A stretch of DNA of 64,000 nt from DASPKM01 sp035628135 (GCA_035628135.1 DASPKM010000013.1:310001-374000); one strand, 5' to 3'. Shown: positions 17,701 to 25,522, numbered from the stretch's first letter. The notes: generated from the sequence alone by a model not told the origin. A program made the numbers and translations.

Positions 17701-18657
17701 TTAACTGATCGGCTCCATGGTATCGTCATCGCCTTTTGCCCTGTTGGCAACGCTGACTGAATATACGATAGAAGCAGCGATGCTCACCAATATCACCAGC
17801 AGCGAAATGTACACCGGCACGTGTATATCGAAATATTCCACCAGCATTTTTAAGCCGATAAACACGAGTACAATGGCGATGCCCTGTTGCAGGTAAGCGA
17901 ATTTGTTTACGGCGCCCTGCAGCAGGAAAAACAACGAACGAAGCCCCAGCACCGCAAATATATTGGAGGTGTATATCACCAGGCGTTCCTGGGAAATGGC
18001 AAATACCGCGGGAATGGAATCCAGTGCAAACACCAGGTCCGTAGTGGCCAGCATTACGATCACCACAAAGATGCTGGTGTAATATTTTTTTCCGTCGAGG
18101 CGCACCGTAAGCTTTCCGCCGTGATTGGGGTCGCTGGTAAGCGGCAGGAATCTTTTCAGAATCTTGTACACCTTGTTTTTCTCCAGGTCAACAATTTCCT
18201 GGGCCCTTGCGCTGAACATTTTGTATCCTGTAAAGATCAATATCACTCCAAAGATGTACAGTACCCAATGAAAACGTTCCACTATCACAATGCCCACTGT
18301 AATAAAGATCACGCGGAATACGATGGCCATTAAAATACCGATGAGCAATACCCGCCCATAGTAATCGTCCTTGATGCCGAAGAATGTAAAAATGAGGATG
18401 AATACGAATATATTGTCGATGCTAAGGCTCCACTCCATCAGGTAGGCGCTCACGTATTCCAGGGCCATTATTTGGTCGTACCTGACCCACAGGAAGATGA
18501 AAAAACCCAATGCAAGCGAAACCCAGAAGATGGTTTGCCCCAGCGCTTTCCGCATTGTAATGTGCTGGTGCTTTTTGCTAAGCAGTCCAAGGTCGAAGGC
18601 AAGAGCTAGTATCAATAAAATCCCGAATACAAGATAAGTAATCTGGTCTGGTGTCAT
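17701..18657 (-). CDS. TerC/Alx family integral membrane protein
   Basis: A 318-aa inner-membrane protein with about eight hydrophobic segments. The family's conserved acidic membrane motifs are visible in EWSLSIDNIFVF and TTDLVFALDSIPAVFAI. TerC/Alx proteins are linked to manganese or other metal efflux and to tellurite or pH stress; the role here is not shown by context. The ATG at 18657 was chosen because a -7 element lies just upstream and a TTG at 18678 would fall within it. It is followed 8 bp later by murF-alr. Confidence 0.9.
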   Translation of the reverse strand: MTPDQITYLVFGILLILALAFDLGLLSKKHQHITMRKALGQTIFWVSLALGFFIFLWVRYDQIMALEYVSAYLMEWSLSIDNIFVFILIFTFFGIKDDYYGRVLLIGILMAIVFRVIFITVGIVIVERFHWVLYIFGVILIFTGYKMFSARAQEIVDLEKNKVYKILKRFLPLTSDPNHGGKLTVRLDGKKYYTSIFVVIVMLATTDLVFALDSIPAVFAISQERLVIYTSNIFAVLGLRSLFFLLQGAVNKFAYLQQGIAIVLVFIGLKMLVEYFDIHVPVYISLLVILVSIAASIVYSVSVANRAKGDDDTMEPIS

Positions 18658-18675
18658 TATCCCCGCTTTAGGCCG

Positions 18676-18683
18676 CAAAGATA
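18676..18683 (-). promoter_or_regulatory. -7 promoter element for the TerC-type gene
   Basis: On the minus strand this reads TATCTTTG, an exact TAnnTTTG match ending 18 nt before the ATG at 18657. It decides against the upstream TTG start and probably drives the TerC-murF-alr unit. Confidence 0.65.
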
Positions 18684-18707
18684 GTAGTCAGGCTTAGTTT
18701 TTAGCTC

Positions 18708-19430
18708 TCAGCGCCTGGAGAGATTTCTGCTGGTGATGATGAGGCAAAGAACGATAAGACTGAGGAAGTAGATCACATCCCTTGTATCCAATACACCACG
18801 GCTGATACTACGGTAGTGAAAATCTATTCCTAGCATCTCTATGTAATAATCGGCCCCGGCAGTAAATGCGGGTATTCGGCTGATGGCATTAAAGCCGCTG
18901 TACATAAGGAAGCACACAAAAGCGGCTATTAAGAATGCCACTACTGCATTGCCGGTAAAGCTGCTGCAGCAAATACCGATAGCTGTAAATGCCGCCGCCA
19001 GGAACAATAGGCCGATATATGAGCCGAGGGTTTGGCCAAGGTCCAGCCCCCCTTGTCCTGCCAGCGATTGCACCGTATATACGTATATTAGCGTGGGCAG
19101 CAAGGATATCAGCACAACTGAAAAGCTGCCTGCATATTTGCCGTTTACGATCTGCAGGCTGGTAAGCGGGCGGGTCCGCAACACTTCGAAAGTGCCGCTC
19201 CTGAATTCGTCCGCAAAGCTGCGCATGGTGATGGCCGGGATCAGCAATAATAATATCCAGGGCGATTGTTCGAAAAACTGTTGCAGGGTTGCATATCCAT
19301 AATCCAAGAGGTTGGTATCGGGGAACACGAACAGGAATAACCCGTTCAGCAACAGGAATACGATGATGGCTATATAACCGGTGAGGCTACTGAAAAACTG
19401 CCTTAATTCTTTTTTGCAAATGGCCCACAT
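18708..19430 (-). CDS. gldF: Gliding-associated ABC transporter permease GldF
   Basis: A 240-aa ABC-2 type permease with six hydrophobic segments. The N-terminus MWAICKKELRQFFSSLTGYIAI and the FADEFRSGTFEVLRTRP block are typical of GldF, a membrane subunit of the Gld ABC transporter linked to gliding motility and to T9SS-bearing organisms. The usual partner gldG does not follow; the next gene on the strand is the TerC-type gene with its own promoter. The ATPase GldA is also absent from the window. It could be another ABC-2 permease, but the overall match to GldF is good. Confidence 0.82.
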   Translation of the reverse strand: MWAICKKELRQFFSSLTGYIAIIVFLLLNGLFLFVFPDTNLLDYGYATLQQFFEQSPWILLLLIPAITMRSFADEFRSGTFEVLRTRPLTSLQIVNGKYAGSFSVVLISLLPTLIYVYTVQSLAGQGGLDLGQTLGSYIGLLFLAAAFTAIGICCSSFTGNAVVAFLIAAFVCFLMYSGFNAISRIPAFTAGADYYIEMLGIDFHYRSISRGVLDTRDVIYFLSLIVLCLIITSRNLSRR

Positions 19431-19490
19431 GAGGTGGCAAAATACGAATAAAGCCGATAACTGTTTTTGTAATGGCCTTCGTATTTGAAT

Positions 19491-19637
19491 TTACACTTTG
19501 GGTGGTTGATTTTTGCAATGAGGCAGATCGGGCATTAAAGAGCAGGTATGCGGTGTAAAATCGCCAGCGGAAATCTTGATCATGGATAGCTGCCTGACCG
19601 ATAGCGTTTTGATTTTCTTTACTGATAACTGTTTCAT
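19491..19637 (-). CDS. Small peptide, possible RiPP-type precursor
   Basis: A 48-aa peptide starting MKQLSVKKIKTLSVRQLSMI and containing SAGD near residue 25, followed by a short part with two cysteines (HTCSLMPDLPHC) and a KNQPPKV end. The basic, Leu/Ser-rich N-terminus followed by a small-residue pair resembles the leader peptides of Bacteroidota natural-product precursors, where a GG or similar site is cleaved. No maturation enzyme or peptidase-transporter is nearby. Support for a real gene comes from an exact -7 element 18 nt upstream. The frame is open further upstream, but the ATG at 19637 fits that promoter. The function is inferred and unproven. Confidence 0.5.
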   Translation of the reverse strand: MKQLSVKKIKTLSVRQLSMIKISAGDFTPHTCSLMPDLPHCKNQPPKV

Positions 19638-19655
19638 ATTAAATGATTTTATAAG

Positions 19656-19663
19656 CAAATGTA
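19656..19663 (-). promoter_or_regulatory. -7 promoter element for the small peptide gene
   Basis: The minus strand reads TACATTTG, an exact TAnnTTTG match ending 18 nt before the ATG at 19637. No -33 TTTG is present at the expected spacing. Confidence 0.55.
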
Positions 19664-19805
19664 GATTGCCCGATTTAGAAGCGGTTTGATTTAAAGCAAG
19701 AAAACCAATTGACGTGACGTGCGTTTGCCTTGGCATCCGTGGGGCCTTCTGATCTATTTCCGCCGGGTCTCAATAATGGAGGGTAGTACTCCCGATAATA
19801 CAAAA

Positions 19806-19836
19806 TTTGGGTTGAATATGAATTTTCTTATATTCG
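19806..19836 (+). promoter_or_regulatory. Promoter of a candidate small RNA
   Basis: TTTG at 19806-19809, a 19-nt spacer and TATATTCG at 19829-19836 match the Bacteroidota promoter pattern TTTG-N19-TAnnTTTG with one mismatch. No plus-strand protein gene follows; an intrinsic terminator does, about 75 nt downstream. Confidence 0.45.
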
Positions 19837-19842
19837 TTACCA

Positions 19843-19935
19843 GATCGGCCGGACCCTCTGATTAAAATATTTCTTCAAGGAGAACCGAAACCAACTGCAT
19901 TTTTATCATACCGCCTCCCACGAGGCGGTTTTTTT
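19843..19935 (+). ncRNA. Candidate small RNA of about 90 nt
   Basis: The segment between the promoter-like sequence and a strong plus-strand terminator has no credible ORF. All annotated genes on both sides are on the minus strand, so the terminator has no protein gene to serve. The transcript would contain a small possible hairpin (TTCTTCAAGGAGAA) before the terminator stem. The start is estimated from the promoter. No known RNA family was recognised. Confidence 0.35.
19910..19935 (+). terminator. Plus-strand intrinsic terminator without an upstream gene
   Basis: A perfect 8-bp stem (ACCGCCTC, loop CCAC, GAGGCGGT) is followed by seven Ts (19929-19935). In the other direction there is no T run, so it acts on plus-strand transcripts. 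Confidence 0.8.
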
Positions 19936-19966
19936 ATTCGGTTAAGGCCTTGGTGATATAGGCATT

Positions 19967-20098
19967 AGGTCAATAGGTCATTGGGTCATTAAGTAAAATC
20001 AAAGTATAGATTTAAACGGTTGACTGGAAACGGTTAAAATCCGAAAATGACCCCATCTAATGACCCAATGACCTATTGACTTATTGACTTAATGACTA
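19967..20098. repeat. RTCATTRRG tandem-unit hairpin, locus B
   Basis: The left arm (19967-19993) is GGTCAATAGGTCATTGGGTCATTAAG split over three units. The right arm (about 20055-20098) has the complementary units TAATGACCC, AATGACCTA, TTGACTTA and TTGACTTAATGAC. Read on the minus strand, the right arm begins TAGTCATTAAG, and its TAG is the stop codon of the 20096-20401 gene. Confidence 0.8.
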
Positions 20099-20401
20099 AA
20101 AGGAGATTTGCAGTTTATATAACGTTCTTTCCGAACTTTCGCAATACGGAACGAACTGCTGGTAAAATTCTTTCCAATCGCTTCGGTTCACCAATGCGCA
20201 GGCACTCGGCTCCATTTCAGCATAAGTATTGAATATTTGCTCCAATACCAGCGCATACCCACGCCCCGACAAATCGGTGAGCAGCCGTACGTGAATATTG
20301 TTGTTTTCGCGATGAGCCTTTTCAAGGTATTCTTTCCACATGGCGACTGCCGGCCTTGCCTGACCGAACTTAAGATGAAATACGTTGCGTTCAACAAACA
20401 T
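20096..20401 (-). CDS. Small protein, possibly NIPSNAP-like
   Basis: A 101-aa cytoplasmic protein. Its beginning (MFVERNVFHLKFGQARPAV) and the spacing of the strand-helix pattern suggest a dimeric alpha-beta barrel such as NIPSNAP or Dabb, but this is a weak call. The ATG at 20401 was chosen because an earlier start would lie inside the isc terminator hairpin. The stop codon is the first three bases of a hairpin repeat. It follows the isc genes on the same strand but is separated from them by the terminator. Confidence 0.5.
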   Translation of the reverse strand: MFVERNVFHLKFGQARPAVAMWKEYLEKAHRENNNIHVRLLTDLSGRGYALVLEQIFNTYAEMEPSACALVNRSDWKEFYQQFVPYCESSERTLYKLQISF

Positions 20402-20424
20402 AGCTGGTTGGTTTTGGCGTACAA

Positions 20425-20462
20425 CAAAAAACCTTTCGTCAACGGACAAAAGGTTTTTTTTA
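20425..20462. terminator. Terminator at the end of the isc genes
   Basis: An A-rich/T-rich hairpin: AAAAAACCTTT (from about 20426) pairs with AAAGGTTTTTTT (to 20460) around an 11-nt loop. On the minus strand it reads into GGTTTTTTGTTG, so it can end the iscS-iscU-iscA transcript 20 bp after the iscA-type stop. Confidence 0.75.
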
Positions 20463-20482
20463 AATATGTTGATGTAATTGAA

Positions 20483-20836
20483 TCAGACCGCGAAGCTTTC
20501 CCCGCATCCGCAGGTGCGGCTTGCATTGGGATTGTTGAAGTAAAATCCTTTTCCATTAAGGCCATCGGAAAAATCGAGGATGGTATTCACCAGGTATAAA
20601 AAGCTTTTCAGGTCGGTCACCAACTTAACGCCATTGTGCTCAAATACCTGGTCCATGGGCTTTGTCTCGTTGTCGAAATCGAGTTTGTAGCTTAGCCCCG
20701 AACATCCGCCACCTACCACGCTCACTCTTAAGAAGTAAGAGGGATCGTTGGCGATGCCTGCATCGCTCATTAATTTCTGCACTTTTTCCTTTGCCTTATC
20801 GCTTACCAATATGGCATTCTCCATTGCTAAATTCAT
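20483..20836 (-). CDS. HesB/IscA-type iron-sulfur assembly protein
   Basis: A 117-aa A-type carrier that transfers Fe-S clusters to target enzymes. The three invariant cysteines are C45 (GGGCSGLSY) and C109/C111 (CGCGESFAV end). The protein may start at the second methionine (20824, MENAILVSDKA), which is the usual family N-terminus. It is the last of three genes iscS-iscU-iscA on the minus strand, 12 bp after iscU, and is followed by a terminator. The E. coli neighbours iscR, hscA, hscB and fdx are not present here. Confidence 0.93.
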   Translation of the reverse strand: MNLAMENAILVSDKAKEKVQKLMSDAGIANDPSYFLRVSVVGGGCSGLSYKLDFDNETKPMDQVFEHNGVKLVTDLKSFLYLVNTILDFSDGLNGKGFYFNNPNASRTCGCGESFAV

Positions 20837-20848
20837 GATGCTTGCTGC

Positions 20849-21265
20849 TTAGTGAACGATCCTTTCTTCAAACTTGATTTCTTCGAGGCCGTTCTTTTTG
20901 CGATAATCGTTGATAGCTGCTTTAATAGCATCTTCCGCAAGCACCGAGCAGTGGATCTTTACAGGGGGCAGATGCAGTTCCTCTACTATGTCCATGTTGT
21001 CGATAGTGAGGGCCTGGTCAACCGATTTTCCTTTCAGCCATTCTGTGGCCAGCGACGAAGAAGCGATGGCCGATCCGCAGCCAAAGGTTTTAAATTTCGC
21101 GTCGGTGATCATGCCGGCTTCGTCTACTTCGATCTGCAGGCGCATTACGTCGCCGCATTCGGGTGCGCCCACCAATCCTGTACCCACATTCTTTTTACCT
21201 TTATCGAGGGTGCCTACGTTCTTCGGATTCGTATAATGATCGATTACTTTCTCTGAATATGCCAT
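20849..21265 (-). CDS. iscU: Iron-sulfur cluster scaffold IscU
   Basis: A 138-aa scaffold on which [2Fe-2S] clusters are built from the sulfur supplied by IscS. Conserved ligands are readable: C37 with D39 (APECGDV), C63 (TFGCGSAIASSS) and H105-C106 (VKIHCSVLA). The LPPVK segment, recognised by the HscA chaperone in proteobacteria, is also present, although no hscA is near. It is 32 bp downstream of iscS, with a single-arm repeat in the gap. Confidence 0.96.
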   Translation of the reverse strand: MAYSEKVIDHYTNPKNVGTLDKGKKNVGTGLVGAPECGDVMRLQIEVDEAGMITDAKFKTFGCGSAIASSSLATEWLKGKSVDQALTIDNMDIVEELHLPPVKIHCSVLAEDAIKAAINDYRKKNGLEEIKFEERIVH

Positions 21266-21270
21266 AACAA

Positions 21271-21290
21271 AAGATTTTAGATTTTAGATT
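21271..21290. repeat. AGATTTT short tandem repeat, single arm
   Basis: AAGATTTTAGATTTTAGATT is made of 9-nt units and lies in the iscS-iscU gap, 8 nt from the iscS stop. It resembles one arm of the window's tandem-unit hairpins; no partner arm is seen. Confidence 0.55.
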
Positions 21291-21297
21291 CTGCTTG

Positions 21298-22515
21298 TTA
21301 ATGTGCCTGCCATTCTATTTTGTTCATGTCCACTCCTTCCTTATACATTTCCCACAAAGGGCTCATTTCTCTCAGGCGGTTCACGGTATTGGTAACCTGT
21401 TCTATTGTATAATCAATTTGTTCATCGGTTGTAAACCTGCCCAACCCAAAGCGCAGCGAACTGTGTGCCAGATCATCGCCCAAACCCAGTGCCTTGAGCA
21501 CATAGCTCGGTTCCAGCGAGGCCGATGTACAGGCAGAGCCCGACGACAGCGCGATGTTCTTGTTAAAGCCCATGAGCAATCCTTCTCCTTCTACGTATTT
21601 GAAAGAGATATTGGTAACATGGGGGAGGCGGTGTTGACGGCTGCCATTCACGTATGCTTCTTCCAGCTTCAGCAACGATGCTTCCAGCCTGTCGCGCATT
21701 TTGCTAAGGCGATCGGCGTCCTGCTGCATTTCGAGCCTTGCCAGCTCGCATGCCTTTCCAAAACCAACGATGCCGGGAACGTTCAGCGTGCCGCTGCGCA
21801 TACCGCGCTCATGACCGCCACCATCCATTTGCGCGGTAACTTTTACACGCGGGTTCCTGCGGCGAACATACAATGCGCCGATGCCTTTAGGCCCGTACAT
21901 TTTATGCGCCGTCATGGCCAGCAGGTCGATGCCGTCCTTATTTACATCCACCGGTATTTTACCTACTGCCTGTGTGGCATCGGTAAAGAACAATGCGCCG
22001 TGTTTTTTTGCAATGGCGCTTATCTCTTTTACAGGATGTATGGTACCGATTTCGTTGTTGGCATACATGATCGCCACCAGCACGGTGGTGGGCTTCATGG
22101 CTGCTTCGAGTTCCTTCAGGTCGATCATTCCTTCCGCATCAACCTGCAGGTAAGTTACTTCTCCGCCTGCTTTTTCAACATGCTTGCACGTGTCCAGAAC
22201 TGCTTTGTGTTCTGTAGTGCAGGTAATGATGTGATTGCCCTTGCTGGCGTACATTTCAAACACGCCTTTAATGGCCAGGTTATCGCTCTCTGTTGCGCCT
22301 GAAGTAAAAATTATTTCTTTAGGATCGGCCCCAATCAATTTTGCCACTTGCTCACGGGCATAGTCCACCGCTTCTTCGGCCTGCCATCCGAATGGATGGT
22401 TGCGGCTTGCGGCGTTTCCGAAATTTTGCGTGAAATAAGGGACCATTGCTTCTACAACTCTCGGATCACAAGGGGTAGTTGCATTGTGATCTAAATAAAC
22501 AGGTAATTGCAACAT
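21298..22515 (-). CDS. iscS: Cysteine desulfurase IscS
   Basis: A 405-aa PLP enzyme that removes sulfur from cysteine as a persulfide for Fe-S cluster and other thiol pathways. The PLP lysine is K205 (TAHKMYGPKG), the substrate-facing histidine is in TTEHKAVLD, and the mobile active cysteine is C329 (SSGSACTS). The 405-aa length and C-terminal extension fit the IscS group, not SufS. It is the first gene of the isc unit and has a -7 element upstream. Confidence 0.96.
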   Translation of the reverse strand: MLQLPVYLDHNATTPCDPRVVEAMVPYFTQNFGNAASRNHPFGWQAEEAVDYAREQVAKLIGADPKEIIFTSGATESDNLAIKGVFEMYASKGNHIITCTTEHKAVLDTCKHVEKAGGEVTYLQVDAEGMIDLKELEAAMKPTTVLVAIMYANNEIGTIHPVKEISAIAKKHGALFFTDATQAVGKIPVDVNKDGIDLLAMTAHKMYGPKGIGALYVRRRNPRVKVTAQMDGGGHERGMRSGTLNVPGIVGFGKACELARLEMQQDADRLSKMRDRLEASLLKLEEAYVNGSRQHRLPHVTNISFKYVEGEGLLMGFNKNIALSSGSACTSASLEPSYVLKALGLGDDLAHSSLRFGLGRFTTDEQIDYTIEQVTNTVNRLREMSPLWEMYKEGVDMNKIEWQAH

Positions 22516-22546
22516 AGTATTCCTAATTTGTCTTGATGGTACATTG

Positions 22547-22554
22547 CAAAATTA
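22547..22554 (-). promoter_or_regulatory. -7 promoter element for the isc genes
   Basis: The minus strand reads TAATTTTG (TAnnTTTG), ending 31 nt before the iscS ATG. No -33 TTTG lies at the expected distance. Confidence 0.5.
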
Positions 22555-22662
22555 GGTCATTCGGGCGACATACTGGTACGGCTTATTGTATTTCCCAAAT
22601 TCGTAAATATTGGTAATCAGTCAACTAGTTTGAATATAACTTAATTTTACAAAAACTATTTC

Positions 22663-23064
22663 ATGTACACCATCGAGCACATCGGGCTGGCCGTCAAAAG
22701 CCTCCAAACGTCCATTCCCCTGTTCGAAAAATTGCTCGGCAGCGGCTGTTACAAAACCGAGCTCGTCCATTCGGAAAATGTCAAGACTGCTTTTTTCAAA
22801 ACCGGCGAGTCTAAGCTTGAATTATTGGAGAGCACCACGCCCGACGGGGTCATTGCCAGGTTCATCGATAAAAAAGGGGAAGGCATTCACCACATTGCTT
22901 TTGAAGTGCCGGACATTTATGCCGAAATGGAGCGCCTGAGGGCCGCGGGTTTTGCATTATTGAGCGAAGAGCCGAAGCAGGGAGCCGATAACAAGCTGGT
23001 GTGCTTCCTTCATCCTAAAAATACAAATGGAGTGTTGGTGGAATTGTGCATGGAGAAAAAATGA
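22663..23064 (+). CDS. mce: Methylmalonyl-CoA epimerase
   Basis: A 133-aa vicinal-oxygen-chelate enzyme that interconverts the R and S forms of methylmalonyl-CoA in propionate metabolism. Metal-ligand positions are visible at H6 (IEHIGLAV), the HHIAFEV pair (H76/H77) and E127 (VLVELCM). The sequence DKKGEGIHHIAFEV is typical of the family. It functionally complements the B12-domain protein at 3.6 kb, although the two genes are far apart. Its stop is 3 bp from the stop of the convergent rnc gene. Confidence 0.93.
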   Translation: MYTIEHIGLAVKSLQTSIPLFEKLLGSGCYKTELVHSENVKTAFFKTGESKLELLESTTPDGVIARFIDKKGEGIHHIAFEVPDIYAEMERLRAAGFALLSEEPKQGADNKLVCFLHPKNTNGVLVELCMEKK

Positions 23065-23067
23065 ACG

Positions 23068-23805
23068 CTATTCTTCGATAACATTTTCGCTCTTATTCAA
23101 TCCTAATTTGTCCAATGCCAATTGCGCCGCTATCTGGCTCGCATCTTTTTTATTGAATGCTTTTCCTTCGGCAATCAGTTCGCCATCTACTACGGCGCCT
23201 ACTGTAAACAGCCTGCGTCCGCTTTCGATGCGCTCGTCCAGCGTTTCAAACTCCAGGTTCTTGCCGTTCTTATTGGCCCAGCCGTACAGTTTATTTTTAT
23301 GGTTGATCTCCAGTAATTCCAGGTCGTCCATGAACAGGTGCGGCAATATGATCTGCCGTATCACCCATTGCTTGGTTTTTTTAAATCCCTTGTCAAGATA
23401 AACAGCGCCTACCACCGCCTCCAGCGTGTTGCCGAAGATCTGGCTCATCTTGAGCGAATTGTCGAACTTGTTGAAGTAGGTGATCTTTTTTATACCCATT
23501 TTAATGGCCAGCTCATTCAGTTGGTTGCGGTTTACCATTTTGCTCCGCATTTCTGTGAGGAAGCCTTCTTCTTTATATGGATATCTTTTAAAAAGGAAAT
23601 CAGCGATAATGCCGCTTAGGATGGCATCGCCCAGGTATTCCAGGCGCTCGTTGTTTTCGTCGGCGCTGTCGCGCACAGAGCGGTGCGTGAGGGCGGTTTT
23701 ATATAAAGAAATTTTGGACGGCCGGAATCCCAGCACATTTTCCAGTTGCTTACGAAAGGAAGCTTCTTCACCCTTAAGTCTTACAAAACGGTCCAGGATT
23801 CCCAC
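23068..23805 (-). CDS. rnc: Ribonuclease III
   Basis: A 245-aa endonuclease that cuts double-stranded RNA in rRNA maturation and mRNA turnover. The family signature NERLEYLGDAIL is at residues 52-63, and the second catalytic segment is in FGNTLEAVVGAVYLD. The double-stranded RNA-binding domain occupies about residues 175-240. The start codon is GTG (MGILDRFVRL). It lies downstream of acpP and fabF on the same strand, a gene order common in bacteria. Confidence 0.95.
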   Translation of the reverse strand: MGILDRFVRLKGEEASFRKQLENVLGFRPSKISLYKTALTHRSVRDSADENNERLEYLGDAILSGIIADFLFKRYPYKEEGFLTEMRSKMVNRNQLNELAIKMGIKKITYFNKFDNSLKMSQIFGNTLEAVVGAVYLDKGFKKTKQWVIRQIILPHLFMDDLELLEINHKNKLYGWANKNGKNLEFETLDERIESGRRLFTVGAVVDGELIAEGKAFNKKDASQIAAQLALDKLGLNKSENVIEE

Positions 23806-23912
23806 AATAACAAGCTACTAATTTTTGTGTGTATGTGTTTAATAAATAATAAACAATCTGCCTGCCGGTTTTATTGCAGAGGGGCTCATGAAAAGAATCC
23901 AGTAGGAAAGGT

Positions 23913-25166
23913 TTAGTTGTTATATTTCCTGACAATCACACAGGCATTGTGCCCGCCGAACCCGAAGGTATTGCTGAGCGCTGCCCGTACCGTCCGTTGC
24001 TGTGATTGTCCGAAAGTAAAATTTAATTTCGGGTCCAGTTCGGGATCATCCATAAAATGGTTGATCGTTGGCGGGACCCTGTCTTCCACAACGCTCATTA
24101 CGCAGGCAATGGCTTCTATAACGCCTGCCGCGCCCAGGCAATGGCCTGTCATGGATTTGGTGGAGCTGATATTGAGCTTGTACGCATGTTCTCCAAACAC
24201 GTCGACAATAGCTTTTACTTCCGCGATATCGCCGAGCGGGGTGGAGGTGCCGTGCGTATTGATATAATCTATGTCCTCGGGTTTCATGCCGGCATCGTCG
24301 AGGGCTGCCTGCATAACATTTTTAGCGCCCAATCCTTCGGGATGGGGTGCGGTAATATGGTGTGCGTCGGCTGTAGCGCCGGTACCGGCTATTTCGCAAT
24401 AGATCCTGGCGCCGCGCTTAAGAGCATGGCCCAGTTCCTCCAACACCAGCACGCCGGCTGCCTCGCCCATTACAAAGCCATCGCGTTCTTTGTCGTATGG
24501 CCGGCTGGCGGTTTTAGGATCGTCGTTGCGTTCACTCAAAGCCTTCATTGCGTTGAACCCGGCAACCCCCGCTTCGCAGATTACGCTTTCGGCCCCGCCG
24601 GTGAGGATTGCATCGGCCTTGCCCAGCCTGATCAGGTTATAAGCTTCCATAATGGCATTGGTGCTGGAGGCGCAGGCGCTGACCACCGCAAAATTGGGCC
24701 CGCGGAAGCCATGCCGCATCGAAATATGGCCGGCTGCAATATCCAATATCATTTTGGGGATGAAGAAGGGATTGAACCTGGGCGTACCATCGCCCTTTGC
24801 ATAATTCACTACTTCTTCCTGGAAGGTGGTAAGGCCCCCGATGCCGCTGGCAAACACCACGCCTACACGATCGACATTTATATTTTCGGGCGAAATGCCG
24901 GCATCGGCCACTGCCTGATCGCTCACAACCAGCGCTGTCTGAGAAAAGCGGTCGATCTTGCGCGCTTCCTTCCTATCGAGATAATTGAGGGGATCGAAAT
25001 TTTTCAGCTCGCATGCAAACCGGGTTTTGAATTTCGTCGCGTCGAATTGGGTAATAAAGTCCGCGCCCGAAACACCGTTTATGAGACCATTCCAATATTC
25101 GTGCAAACTGTTTCCTAACGGTGTAAGTGCTCCTATGCCTGTTACTACTACTCGTTTGAGCTCCAT
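23913..25166 (-). CDS. fabF: Beta-ketoacyl-ACP synthase II
   Basis: A 417-aa condensing enzyme that extends acyl-ACP with malonyl-ACP in fatty-acid synthesis. The Cys-His-His triad is C165 (VSACASSTNAI), H305 (NTHGTSTPLGD) and H342 (TGHCLGAAG), and the glycine-rich end NTFGFGGHNAC is intact. Length and motifs fit FabF and not FabH. It is preceded by acpP, 95 bp upstream on the same strand, with a hairpin in the gap. Confidence 0.96.
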   Translation of the reverse strand: MELKRVVVTGIGALTPLGNSLHEYWNGLINGVSGADFITQFDATKFKTRFACELKNFDPLNYLDRKEARKIDRFSQTALVVSDQAVADAGISPENINVDRVGVVFASGIGGLTTFQEEVVNYAKGDGTPRFNPFFIPKMILDIAAGHISMRHGFRGPNFAVVSACASSTNAIMEAYNLIRLGKADAILTGGAESVICEAGVAGFNAMKALSERNDDPKTASRPYDKERDGFVMGEAAGVLVLEELGHALKRGARIYCEIAGTGATADAHHITAPHPEGLGAKNVMQAALDDAGMKPEDIDYINTHGTSTPLGDIAEVKAIVDVFGEHAYKLNISSTKSMTGHCLGAAGVIEAIACVMSVVEDRVPPTINHFMDDPELDPKLNFTFGQSQQRTVRAALSNTFGFGGHNACVIVRKYNN

Positions 25167-25195
25167 AAATTACCCGGATGTTTTTTAAGTGACAA

Positions 25196-25234
25196 ATCCG
25201 CCTTCGGAGCCCGGAGTGCTTTCGAAAGGCGGAT
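25196..25234. other. Hairpin between acpP and fabF
   Basis: ATCCGCCTT (25196-25204) and AAGGCGGAT (25226-25234) form a 9-bp stem with a 21-nt loop. It has no clean T tract on the minus strand. It may be an RNA processing or stability element that keeps acpP mRNA more abundant than fabF. Confidence 0.45.
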
Positions 25235-25261
25235 CAATAATTTATGCCGGTTTATTTCAGG

Positions 25262-25498
25262 TTATTTGGCGTGCTCTTCCAGATACGTAATTGCCTGGCC
25301 GACAGTGGTGATTGTTTCAGCCTGCTCATCAGGGATAGAGATATTGAATTCTTTCTCAAACTCCATAATCAATTCAACGGTATCGAGAGAATCGGCACCT
25401 AAGTCGTTCGTAAACGAAGCCTCAGTCGTTACTTCCGCTTCTTCAACACCGAGCTTATCAACAATTATTTTTTTTACTTTGTTTGCGATGTCAGACAT
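25262..25498 (-). CDS. acpP: Acyl carrier protein
   Basis: A 78-aa acidic carrier whose phosphopantetheine arm holds growing fatty acids. The attachment site is S37 in LGADSLDTVELIMEFE. Length and acidity are normal. It is followed by fabF, and the two are probably expressed together from the -7 element upstream of acpP. Confidence 0.97.
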   Translation of the reverse strand: MSDIANKVKKIIVDKLGVEEAEVTTEASFTNDLGADSLDTVELIMEFEKEFNISIPDEQAETITTVGQAITYLEEHAK

Positions 25499-25522
25499 TT
25501 TGGTAAAGTTTAGTTACGGCTG

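Noticed and set aside
21295..22302. A 335-codon plus-strand open frame antisense to iscS
   Set aside because: It is a shadow of iscS, whose PLP lysine and catalytic cysteine are intact on the minus strand.
24057..25118. A 353-codon plus-strand open frame antisense to fabF
   Set aside because: fabF has its full catalytic triad on the other strand. The antisense product has no domain and is a codon-usage shadow.
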